Shown: positions 1 to 6,327 of the stretch, in pieces
Position numbering within the stretch: position 1 is the stretch's first letter
Layout of the letters: each line of letters begins with the position of its first letter
Assembly: GCA_030045175.1 (NCBI GenBank)
Contig: JASIBM010000284.1
Location: 1 to 15,667, forward strand
Source: Streptosporangiaceae bacterium
Lineage (GTDB): Bacteria > Actinomycetota > Actinomycetes > Streptosporangiales > Streptosporangiaceae
Reading direction: 5' to 3'
DNA: 15,667 nucleotides
Notes under the pieces: model-generated
Told to the model about the DNA's origin: nothing
Databases searched by the model: none
Seen by the model: the letters and a program-made list of their open reading frames with translations, nothing else
Translations under genes and position numbers: made by a program

Positions 1-1227
1 AGCCGCAAGCCGATGCCCACCTGGGGATCCGACCTGTCCGGCATCGACTTCGACAAGATCAAGTACTTCGTGCGCTCTACCGAGAAGCAGGCAGCGAGCT
101 GGGACGACCTGCCGGCCGACATCAAGAGCACCTACGACAAGCTCGGCATCCCCGAGGCGGAAAAGCAGCGCCTGATCGCCGGCGTGGCCGCGCAGTACGA
201 AAGTGAAGTCGTTTATCATAAGATAAGAGAAGATTTGGAAGAAAAGGGCGTCATCTTCCTCGACACCGACACGGCGCTCAAGGAGCACCCTGACCTGTTC
301 CAGGAGTACTTCGCGACGGTGATTCCGGTCGGGGACAACAAGTTCGCCGCGCTTAACACGGCTGTGTGGAGCGGCGGTAGCTTCATCTACGTGCCGAAGG
401 GCGTGCACGTGGAGATTCCGCTGCAGGCGTACTTCCGGATCAACACCGAGAACATGGGCCAGTTCGAGCGGACGCTCATCATCGTGGACGAAGGGGCATA
501 TGTCCACTATGTTGAGGGGTGTACCGCACCGATCTATTCATCCGACTCATTGCACTCGGCGGTCGTCGAGATCATCGTGAAGAAGGACGCGCGGGCGCGC
601 TACACGACGATCCAGAACTGGTCGAACAACGTCTACAACCTCGTCACCAAGCGTGCCGTGGCGCAGGCGGGCGCGACCATGGAGTGGATCGACGGCAACA
701 TCGGCTCCAAGGTGACGATGAAGTACCCGGCGGTCTACCTGATGGGCGAGCAGGCCCGCGGCGAGACCCTGTCCGTCGCGTTCGCCGGGGCTGGCCAGCA
801 CCAGGACGCCGGGGCCAAGATGGTGCACTGCGCGCCGAACACGTCGTCCACGATCGTGTCCAAGTCGGTGGCGCGCGGCGGCGGGCGCACCTCGTACCGC
901 GGCCTGGTCCAGGTGCAGGAGGGCGCGGAGCACTCCAGGTCGACGGTGAAGTGCGACGCGCTGCTCGTGGACACCATGAGCCGCTCCGACACCTATCCCT
1001 ATGTCGACGTCCGCGAGGACGACGTCGAGATGGGGCACGAGGCCACGGTCTCCAAGATCTCCGAGGACCAGCTCTTCTACCTGATGAGCCGCGGCATGAC
1101 CGAGGACGAGGCGATGGCGACCATCGTCCGTGGCTTCGTCGAGCCGATCGCGCGCGAGCTGCCGATGGAGTACGCGCTCGAGCTGAACCGGCTGATCGAG
1201 CTGCAGATGGAAGGGGCGGTTGGCTGA
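1..1227 (+). CDS. sufB: Fe-S cluster assembly scaffold protein SufB (5' end missing)
   Basis: SufB is the scaffold subunit of the SufBCD complex, on which Fe-S clusters are assembled in the cytoplasm. The frame is open from base 1, giving 408 residues. The first visible residues, SRKPMPTWGS, match an internal part of actinobacterial SufB, so roughly 70-80 N-terminal residues lie outside the window; the ATG at 13 is not the start. Family hallmarks include the NTAVWSGGSFIYVPKGVHV segment, the conserved cysteine in YVEGCTAP (codon 520-522) and the C-terminal MGHEATVSKISEDQLFYLMSRG and EGAVG. In Mycobacterium tuberculosis an intein interrupts SufB at this same cysteine (recalled knowledge); none is present here. 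The stop overlaps the sufD start (ATGA). Bases 199-246 and about 491-545 have strikingly AT-rich codons for this genome although the protein sequence is normal. Identification is secure. Confidence 0.97.
   Translation, partial: SRKPMPTWGSDLSGIDFDKIKYFVRSTEKQAASWDDLPADIKSTYDKLGIPEAEKQRLIAGVAAQYESEVVYHKIREDLEEKGVIFLDTDTALKEHPDLFQEYFATVIPVGDNKFAALNTAVWSGGSFIYVPKGVHVEIPLQAYFRINTENMGQFERTLIIVDEGAYVHYVEGCTAPIYSSDSLHSAVVEIIVKKDARARYTTIQNWSNNVYNLVTKRAVAQAGATMEWIDGNIGSKVTMKYPAVYLMGEQARGETLSVAFAGAGQHQDAGAKMVHCAPNTSSTIVSKSVARGGGRTSYRGLVQVQEGAEHSRSTVKCDALLVDTMSRSDTYPYVDVREDDVEMGHEATVSKISEDQLFYLMSRGMTEDEAMATIVRGFVEPIARELPMEYALELNRLIELQMEGAVG
199..246 (+). other. AT-rich rare-codon patch inside sufB
   Basis: By hand count 15 of 48 bases are G or C (about 31%) inside an otherwise roughly 70% GC gene. 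The codons include agt, gtt, tat, cat, ata, aga, gat and ttg, which are rare in high-GC actinomycetes, while the encoded ESEVVYHKIREDLEEKG is ordinary SufB sequence. The cause is unknown: recombination with a lower-GC allele, a translational pause or an RNA-level signal are possible. Confidence 0.7.
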
Positions 1228-2423
1228 TGAGCCGACCGCGGGGGGTTCCGGGGGGTCGTCCCCCCGGGCCAGCACAGCCTGGGGCTGTCGAATCCGCCGG
1301 CCCGGTTTCCCGCTTGCATGCGCGGGAGTCGTTCGACCCGGCGGACTTCCCGGTGCCGACCGGCCGTGAGGAGGAGTGGCGGTTCACGCCGCTGCGCCGT
1401 ATTCGCGGGCTGCATTCCGACGCGGCGCTTGATGCAGGCAAGGTAAGCGTCGAGGTCGATGCCCCAGCCGAGGTCACCGTTGTGCTGGCGCAACACGGTG
1501 ACCCTCGGCTGGGCACCGCCCTCGTGCCATCTGATCGCGTGAGTGCACGGGCATTCGCGAGCTTCCGCGAGGCAGCCATCGTTTCGGTCCCTGCGGGCAT
1601 CACGGCTTCGCGTCCGGCGGTCGTGTCGGTCCGCGGCGATGACGCGGGGATAGCAACGGCCGGCCACCTGCTTGTCCACCTAGGAGCCAACTCGTCGGCG
1701 GTGGTGGTGCTTGATTACGTGGGCTCAGCGACTCATGCCGACAACGTCGAGTTTGTGGTGGGGGAGGGGGCTCAGCTACATGTTGTTTCCATGCAGGACT
1801 GGGCTCACGACAGTGTTCATCTGTCGTATCAGCACGCGCTCGTCGGCAAGGACGCGACGGTTGAGCACACGGCGGTGACGCTGGGCGGCGGGGTGGTGCG
1901 GCTGGCGCCCTCCGTGCGGTTCGCCGGGCCGGGCGGGAACGCGGAGCTGCGCGGGCTCTGCTTCGCCGACGCGGGCCAGCACCTTGAGCACCGGCTGCTC
2001 GTCGATCACGCCGAGCCGAACTGCCGCAGCCGGGTGACGTACAAGGGCGCCTTGCAGGGCGACAACGCGCACACGGTGTGGATCGGTGACGTGATCATCA
2101 GGCCGGAGGCGACAGGCACCGACAGCTACGAGAGCAACAGGAACCTGGTGCTCACCGACGGCGCCAGGGTCGACTCGGTGCCGAACCTGGAGATCCTGAC
2201 CGGAGAGGTCATCAGGGCCGGGCACGCGAGCACCAGCGGCAGGCTAGAGGACCAGCACCTGTTCTACCTGATGGCGCGCGGCATCCCGCTTGCGGAGGCG
2301 CGCCGGCTGGTGATCAGGGGCTTCTTTGGCCAGCTGATCGCGGAGATCACCGTGCCTGAGCTACAGGCGCGGATCACGGCGGAGATAGAGGCGGAGCTGG
2401 ACGCGATGGTGAGCATGTCATGA
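1227..2423 (+). CDS. sufD: Fe-S cluster assembly protein SufD
   Basis: SufD is the partner of SufB in the SufBC2D scaffold complex. The ATG at 1227 overlaps the sufB stop and gives 398 residues, normal for the family. The frame extends far upstream through sufB but that part is a shadow. Recognisable parts are the N-terminal PVPTGREEEWRFTPLRRIRG and the C-terminal beta-helix end with VPNLEILTGEVIRAGHAS, GRLEDQHLFYLMARGIP and VIRGFFG. Residues about 5-18 (RGVPGGRPPGPAQP) are encoded by a shortened copy of the window's interspersed repeat, just after the start codon. Roughly 1430-1860 uses noticeably more A/T-ending codons than the rest of the gene. The 3' end overlaps the Rieske gene by 4 bp, consistent with translational coupling. 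Confidence 0.96.
   Translation: MSRPRGVPGGRPPGPAQPGAVESAGPVSRLHARESFDPADFPVPTGREEEWRFTPLRRIRGLHSDAALDAGKVSVEVDAPAEVTVVLAQHGDPRLGTALVPSDRVSARAFASFREAAIVSVPAGITASRPAVVSVRGDDAGIATAGHLLVHLGANSSAVVVLDYVGSATHADNVEFVVGEGAQLHVVSMQDWAHDSVHLSYQHALVGKDATVEHTAVTLGGGVVRLAPSVRFAGPGGNAELRGLCFADAGQHLEHRLLVDHAEPNCRSRVTYKGALQGDNAHTVWIGDVIIRPEATGTDSYESNRNLVLTDGARVDSVPNLEILTGEVIRAGHASTSGRLEDQHLFYLMARGIPLAEARRLVIRGFFGQLIAEITVPELQARITAEIEAELDAMVSMS
1240..1279 (+). repeat. Interspersed in-frame repeat, copy A (internally deleted)
   Basis: This copy keeps the left end (six G then TTC) and the right end (six C, then GGGCCAGCACAGCC) of the family. It lacks about 31 bp of the centre, including the core hairpin. Its last 20 bases match the end of copy C at 19 positions. 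It is read in the sufD frame as RGVPGGRPPGPAQP, a different frame from copies B and C. Confidence 0.75.
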
Positions 2424-2749
2424 CGCGGGCAACGGAGTTCGTGCGGGCCTGCTCGCTCTCCGACGTGCCCGAGCAGGGCACGTTCGGGGTGGAGGTCAAC
2501 GGCACCTCGCTGGTGATCATCAGGAGCGCGGGAGAGGTCTTCGCGCTCGACGAGTTCTGCACGCACGAGGATGTCTCGCTCGTCGACGGCGAGATATACG
2601 ACCACACCGTGGAGTGCTGGCTGCACGGCTCGTGCTTCGACGTGCGCACGGGCAAGCCGACCGGGCCTCCTGCGACCAGGCCGCTCAGCACTTACCAAGT
2701 CCGGGTCGACGGCGACGACGTCTACGTCGCCGTCCCGGCGATGACCTGA
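2420..2749 (+). CDS. Rieske [2Fe-2S] ferredoxin of the SUF operon
   Basis: This 109-residue single-domain protein resembles the small Rieske ferredoxin subunits of non-heme iron oxygenases. The two cluster-binding motifs are visible: Cys47-Thr-His49 (FCTHEDVSL) and Cys66-Trp-Leu-His69 (ECWLHGSCFD), providing the expected two Cys and two His ligands. There is no signal peptide or membrane anchor, so it should be cytoplasmic. The ATG at 2420 overlaps the sufD stop by 4 bp. A Rieske gene between sufD and sufC is common in actinobacterial SUF operons. Its exact role is not established; electron supply during cluster assembly or being a client of the pathway are inferences. Confidence 0.93.
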   Translation: MTRATEFVRACSLSDVPEQGTFGVEVNGTSLVIIRSAGEVFALDEFCTHEDVSLVDGEIYDHTVECWLHGSCFDVRTGKPTGPPATRPLSTYQVRVDGDDVYVAVPAMT

Positions 2750-2765
2750 GGAGAGACGAAGCATC

Positions 2766-3530
2766 ATGGCCACCCTCCAGATCCGGGACCTGCACGTCAG
2801 CGTCACGGGGCAGTCGGGCGAGAGCCAGGAGATCCTGCGCGGGGTCGACCTGACGGTCACGGCCGGGCAGACCCACGCGATCATGGGTCCCAACGGGTCG
2901 GGCAAGTCCACGCTGGCCTACTCGATCGCGGGCCACCCGAAGTATCAGGTCACCAGCGGCACGGTGACGCTGGACGGCCAGGACGTGCTCGCGATGAGCG
3001 TGGACGCCCGCGCCAGGGCCGGGCTGTTCCTGGCCATGCAGTACCCGGTCGAGGTGCCCGGGGTGACGGTATCGAACTTCCTGCGCACCGCGGTCACGGC
3101 GGTGCGCGGCGAGGCGCCGAGGCTGCGCGATTTCATCAAGGAGATGAACGGCGCGATGGACGGCCTGGCCATCGACCCGGCGTTCGCGCAGCGCAACCTG
3201 AACGAGGGATTTTCCGGCGGCGAGAAGAAGCGGCACGAGATCTTGCAGCTCCGGCTGCTCAGCCCCAAGATCGCGATCCTGGACGAGACAGACTCGGGGC
3301 TGGACATCGACGCGCTGAAGGTGGTGTCGGCTGGCGTCAACGCCTACCGCGAGGGCGCCGGCCACGGGGTGCTGCTGATCACGCACTACACCAGGATCCT
3401 TCGCTACGTCCGGCCAGACTTCGTGCACGTGTTCGTCGGCGGCAAGATCGTCGAGGAGGGCGGTCCCGAGCTGGCCGACGAGCTCGAGGCCACCGGCTAC
3501 GAGCGTTTTGTCACGGCAGGTGTGTCGTGA
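2766..3530 (+). CDS. sufC: Fe-S cluster assembly ATPase SufC
   Basis: SufC is the ABC-type ATPase of the SufBCD complex; it drives conformational change for cluster assembly and is not a transporter. The 254-residue protein has Walker A GPNGSGKST (41-49), the SufC-specific signature FSGGEKKRHE (149-158), Walker B with IAILDETDSGLD (169-180) and the H-loop histidine in LLITHYTR (His207). All are intact. The ATG at 2766 follows a GAGGAG ribosome binding site at 2748-2753 that overlaps the end of the Rieske gene. The 3' end overlaps sufS by 4 bp (GTGA). Confidence 0.97.
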   Translation: MATLQIRDLHVSVTGQSGESQEILRGVDLTVTAGQTHAIMGPNGSGKSTLAYSIAGHPKYQVTSGTVTLDGQDVLAMSVDARARAGLFLAMQYPVEVPGVTVSNFLRTAVTAVRGEAPRLRDFIKEMNGAMDGLAIDPAFAQRNLNEGFSGGEKKRHEILQLRLLSPKIAILDETDSGLDIDALKVVSAGVNAYREGAGHGVLLITHYTRILRYVRPDFVHVFVGGKIVEEGGPELADELEATGYERFVTAGVS

Positions 3531-4789
3531 GCATCGATGTCGCCCGGATCCGCAAGGACTTCCCGATCCTGGACCGGACCGTTCGCGGCGGCCGGCCGCT
3601 TGCCTATCTCGACAGCGCGAACACGTCGCAGAAGCCACGCCAGGTCATCGACACCATGACCGAGTTCTACGAGCGGCACAACGCCAACATCCACCGGGCC
3701 ACGCACGAGCTCGGCGAGGAGGCGACGGAGGCCTACGAGGGCGCCAGGATCAAGGTGGGCCGGTTCATCGGAGCCGCCGACGAGGCCGAGGTGGTCTTCA
3801 CCAAGAACGTCTCCGAGGCGATCAACCTGGTCGCCTATTCGATCGGCAACGCGACCGCGGCTGGCGGGCCGGCCAGGCTCGCGCTGCGCCCCGGTGACGA
3901 GATCGTGATCTCCGAGATGGAGCACCACTCCAACATCATTCCCTGGCAGCTCCTGTGCCAGCGGACGGGTGCGCGGCTGCGCTGGTTCGGCGTGACCGAC
4001 GATGGTCGCCTTGACCTGTCCGGCCTGGACGAGCTGATCGGCGAGCGGACCAGGCTCGTCGCGCTGGCGCATCAGTCCAACGTCCTGGGCAGCGTCAACC
4101 CGATCCGGCTGATCGCCGACAGGGCGCACGCGGTGGGCGCGCTGGTCCTGGCCGACGCGGCGCAGTCGGTGCCGCACCTGGGCATAGACGTGGCCGCGCT
4201 CGGCGCCGACTTCGTCGGCTTCACCGGGCACAAGATGTGCGGGCCGACCGGCATCGGCGTGCTGTGGGCGCGGCGCGAGCTGCTTGAGGAGATGCCGCCG
4301 TTCCTTGGCGGGGGCGAGATGATCGAGAGCGTCTGGATCGACCGGGCGACCTTCGCGCCGCCGCCGCACAAGTTCGAGGCGGGCACCATGCCGATCGCCG
4401 AGGCGGTCGGGCTCGCGGCCGCCGTCGACTACCTGAGCGAGGTAGGGATGACCGCGATCCATGCACACGAGCGCGCCCTGCTGCGCCGGACGCTCGACGT
4501 GCTAGGCGAGATCGACGGCGTGCGAATCCTCGGCCCCACCGACGTCAGCGGCCGGGGGAGTGCCGTCTCGTTCACCGTGGCCGGCCTGCACCCGCACGAC
4601 GTCAGCCAGGTGCTCGACGACCGCGGCGTCGCCGTGCGCGCCGGGCACCACTGCGCCTGGCCGCTGCACCGCGCGCTCGGCGTGCAGGCGTCTACCAGGG
4701 CAAGCTTCTACCTGTACAACACGCCCGACGAGGTGGATGCGCTCGCGGACGGGGTCAAGGCCGCGCAAAAGTTCTTCGAGGTCTCCTGA
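3527..4789 (+). CDS. sufS: Cysteine desulfurase SufS (group II)
   Basis: SufS is a PLP enzyme that removes sulfur from cysteine, giving alanine and an enzyme persulfide that is passed to SufU. The 420-residue product carries the PLP lysine in FTGHKMCGPTGIG (Lys236) and the catalytic cysteine in RAGHHCAWPLHR (Cys376). The N-terminal part includes LAYLDSANTSQKP and EMEHHSNIIPWQ, typical of the family. Translation starts at a GTG whose last bases overlap the sufC stop, the only sensible start given the DFPILDR N-terminus. The immediate neighbour sufU is the matching sulfur acceptor. No truncation or missing key residue is seen. Confidence 0.97.
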   Translation: MSIDVARIRKDFPILDRTVRGGRPLAYLDSANTSQKPRQVIDTMTEFYERHNANIHRATHELGEEATEAYEGARIKVGRFIGAADEAEVVFTKNVSEAINLVAYSIGNATAAGGPARLALRPGDEIVISEMEHHSNIIPWQLLCQRTGARLRWFGVTDDGRLDLSGLDELIGERTRLVALAHQSNVLGSVNPIRLIADRAHAVGALVLADAAQSVPHLGIDVAALGADFVGFTGHKMCGPTGIGVLWARRELLEEMPPFLGGGEMIESVWIDRATFAPPPHKFEAGTMPIAEAVGLAAAVDYLSEVGMTAIHAHERALLRRTLDVLGEIDGVRILGPTDVSGRGSAVSFTVAGLHPHDVSQVLDDRGVAVRAGHHCAWPLHRALGVQASTRASFYLYNTPDEVDALADGVKAAQKFFEVS

Positions 4790-4824
4790 TGGCGGAACAT
4801 CCCGTGCTGGTCGCGGTGTTCTAG
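4789..4824 (+). CDS. Possible 11-codon mini-ORF between sufS and sufU
   Basis: The last base of the sufS stop codon starts an ATG (TGATG) that opens MAEHPVLVAVF followed by TAG. It fills most of the 43-bp gap between sufS and sufU, and sufU starts 8 bases after its stop. It may carry ribosomes from sufS to sufU, or may be chance. There is no sequence evidence that the peptide itself has a function. Confidence 0.25.
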   Translation: MAEHPVLVAVF

Positions 4825-4832
4825 GCGGAGTG

Positions 4833-5324
4833 ATGCAGCTCGAGTCGATGTACCAGGAGATCATCCTGGATCACTACCGTCACCCGCACCACAGGGGCTT
4901 GCGGGAGCCGTTTGACGCCCAGGTGCATCACGTCAATCCGACCTGCGGTGACGAGGTCACGCTGCGGGTCACGCTGAAGGACTCGGGCGGTGAGCCCGCG
5001 GTCGCTGACGTGTCCTATGACGCGCTCGGCTGCTCGATCAGCCAGGCGAGCGTGTCGGTGCTGACCGACCTGCTGATAGGCATGCCGGTCAGCGAGGCGA
5101 TGCGGGTCAGCGCCGCGTTCGGCGAGCTGATGCAGTCCCGCGGCGATGGTGAACCAGACGAGGATGTACTTGGCGACGCGGTGGCCTTCACCGGCGTCGC
5201 CAAGTACCCGGCGCGGATCAAGTGCGCGCTGCTCGGCTGGATGGCGTGGAAGGACGCGACGGCGCGGGCGGTCAGCGCGGTTGACGAGGCAAGGCCTGAC
5301 GAGACAGGAAGTGGGCAGCGATGA
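4833..5324 (+). CDS. sufU: SUF sulfur acceptor / scaffold-like protein SufU
   Basis: SufU is a Zn-binding IscU-like protein that takes persulfide sulfur from SufS in Gram-positive SUF systems. The 163-residue product begins MQLESMYQEIILDHYRHP, the classic family N-terminus, so the ATG at 4833 is chosen although the frame is open further upstream. The Zn ligands are visible: Cys38 and Asp40 in NPTCGDE, Cys67 in LGCSIS and Cys131 in RIKCALLGW. The insertion around residues 100-118 is typical of SufU and absent from IscU. GGCGGAG just upstream may serve as ribosome binding site. The stop overlaps the start of sufT (ATGA). Confidence 0.96.
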   Translation: MQLESMYQEIILDHYRHPHHRGLREPFDAQVHHVNPTCGDEVTLRVTLKDSGGEPAVADVSYDALGCSISQASVSVLTDLLIGMPVSEAMRVSAAFGELMQSRGDGEPDEDVLGDAVAFTGVAKYPARIKCALLGWMAWKDATARAVSAVDEARPDETGSGQR

Positions 5325-5731
5325 CGCAGCCGGACGCAGACGTGACCCCGGGGGGTTCTGGGCCATCGGGGTACGGGGTGTCCCCGGGTGGTGCTGTGTC
5401 CCCCCTAGCTAGCACCGCGGTTGCGCACGAGGTGGAGGACTTGCTCGAGGCGCTCAGGGACGTGGTCGACCCCGAGCTCGGCGTGAACGTGGTCGATCTC
5501 GGCCTGGTCTACGGCGTCACGATCGACGCCGATCGCGTCGCCACCGTCGACATGACGCTGACCAGCGCGGCGTGCCCGCTCACCGACGTGATCGAGGACC
5601 AGGCCCAGGTCGCGCTTGACGGGCTGGTCACTGGCTTTCGGATCAACTGGGTCTGGCTGCCGCCGTGGGGACCTGACAAGATCACCGAGGACGGCCGCGA
5701 GCAACTGCGCGCCCTCGGCTTTAACGTCTAG
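5321..5731 (+). CDS. sufT: SufT / MIP18-family Fe-S assembly factor (DUF59) carrying a repeat-derived insert
   Basis: Members of the MIP18 (DUF59) family help Fe-S cluster maturation; in SUF operons this protein is called SufT and is thought to act in cluster delivery. The 136-residue product has DPELGVNVVDLGLVYG (50-65) and the conserved cysteine in TSAACPL (Cys85), followed by the usual WLPPWGPDKITEDGRE region. The folded domain begins at about residue 35 (AHEVEDLLEAL). Residues about 10-34, rich in Gly, Ser and Pro, are encoded by repeat copy B and look like an added disordered N-terminal tail. AGGAA at 5306-5310 is the likely ribosome binding site. The symbol follows operon context; a PaaD-like name is also used for this family. 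Confidence 0.92.
   Translation: MTQPDADVTPGGSGPSGYGVSPGGAVSPLASTAVAHEVEDLLEALRDVVDPELGVNVVDLGLVYGVTIDADRVATVDMTLTSAACPLTDVIEDQAQVALDGLVTGFRINWVWLPPWGPDKITEDGREQLRALGFNV
5350..5420 (+). repeat. Interspersed in-frame repeat, copy B (full length)
   Basis: This 71-bp copy aligns without gaps to the reverse complement of copy D at 59 of 71 positions by hand count. It starts with GGGGGGTTC, contains the core GGCCATCGGGGTACGGGGTG and ends AGCACCGCGG. It contains an inner hairpin (CGGGG, TGT, CCCCG at 5374-5386) and complementary outer runs of six G (5350-5355) and six C (5400-5405). Within sufT it is read as GGSGPSGYGVSPGGAVSPLASTA. Confidence 0.88.
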
Positions 5732-5743
5732 GACCCGGCGACC

Positions 5744-5772
5744 ACGACCCGCCCCGCGATCGGGGCGGGCGT
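5744..5772 (+). terminator. Hairpin terminator after the SUF operon
   Basis: A perfect 9-bp GC stem (CCCGCCCCG at 5748-5756 and CGGGGCGGG at 5761-5769) closes on the loop CGAT. Three more pairs (ACG/CGT) extend it after one bulged A. There is no T-run, as is common in high-GC actinomycetes. It lies 12 bases after the sufT stop and before the next gene. Confidence 0.7.
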
Positions 5773-5777
5773 ATCGT
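5772..5777 (+). promoter_or_regulatory. Tentative -10 box for the DUF3467 gene
   Basis: TATCGT lies 9 bases before the ATG at 5787. No ribosome binding site is visible, so a leaderless transcript starting near the ATG is plausible. I see no convincing -35 box, and the site touches the terminator stem, so confidence is low. Confidence 0.25.
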
Positions 5778-5786
5778 CCATGAATT

Positions 5787-6161
5787 ATGGACACACCACC
5801 TGAACCGCTTCCCGTGGCATTTGAGTTGCATGCTGAGCCCCATATGGCGGGCGGGGTATACGCCAACGCGCTGGCCGTATGGCATACCGCGCACGAGTTC
5901 ACGCTCGACTTCATGGTCAACTCGCAGCCGCCGCAGGCAGCACAGACCGAGGACGGTCAGGCCGTGCTCCGAGTGCCGCATCAGCTTGTAGCGCGCGTTC
6001 GCATTCCTCCGGGTGCCGCCTTCGAGGTCATACGGGCGATCAACGAGAACATGACCAGCTACGAGCGGAGCTATGGCCAGATCCAGCGCCCTGGTGCGGA
6101 CGAGCCCCTGTATCCACCCCGGGACATGGGTAATACTGGCAACGGGTCACCACGGGAGTGA
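5787..6161 (+). CDS. DUF3467 family protein
   Basis: The 124-residue product contains the DUF3467 hallmarks YANALAVWHTAHEFTLDFMV (about 24-43) and VARVRIPPGAAFEVIRAINENM (about 68-89). Function of the family is unknown. It has no signal peptide or membrane segment and is probably cytoplasmic. It follows the SUF terminator and lacks an obvious ribosome binding site, which suggests its own promoter and possibly leaderless translation; an in-line ATG at 5780 is out of frame. The C-terminal 25 residues are polar, proline- and glycine-rich and probably disordered. A small gene follows 9 bases after its stop, so the two probably share an mRNA. Confidence 0.88.
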   Translation: MDTPPEPLPVAFELHAEPHMAGGVYANALAVWHTAHEFTLDFMVNSQPPQAAQTEDGQAVLRVPHQLVARVRIPPGAAFEVIRAINENMTSYERSYGQIQRPGADEPLYPPRDMGNTGNGSPRE

Positions 6162-6170
6162 GGAAGGCCG

Positions 6171-6320
6171 ATGCCAGCCACGATCAGCACGAGCCTGACT
6201 GCGGCGGACACGCGCATCTTCGTCTACCCGCAGAACGCGGCCTACATGATGGCCTCGGGATCGGACACCATCATGTACAGCATGGTGCTCATGCCGAAAT
6301 CGGACAAGGACCATAAGTAG
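6171..6320 (+). CDS. Small 49-residue hypothetical protein
   Basis: This short frame begins MPATISTSLTAADTRIFVYP and ends PKSDKDHK, with a methionine-rich middle (AAYMMASGSDTIMYSMVLM). I do not recognise a family. Support for it being real: AGGAAGG at 6161-6167 places a good ribosome binding site just upstream, the codons almost all end in G or C like neighbouring genes, and it fits exactly between the DUF3467 stop (9 bases) and the next gene (7 bases). No signal peptide or clear transmembrane helix is seen. Its role is unknown. Confidence 0.65.
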   Translation: MPATISTSLTAADTRIFVYPQNAAYMMASGSDTIMYSMVLMPKSDKDHK

Positions 6321-6327
6321 CCCGTTG

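Noticed and set aside
517..522. Possible intein in SufB
   Set aside because: The coding sequence runs straight through GCTAPIY with no insertion; only the codon usage is unusual.
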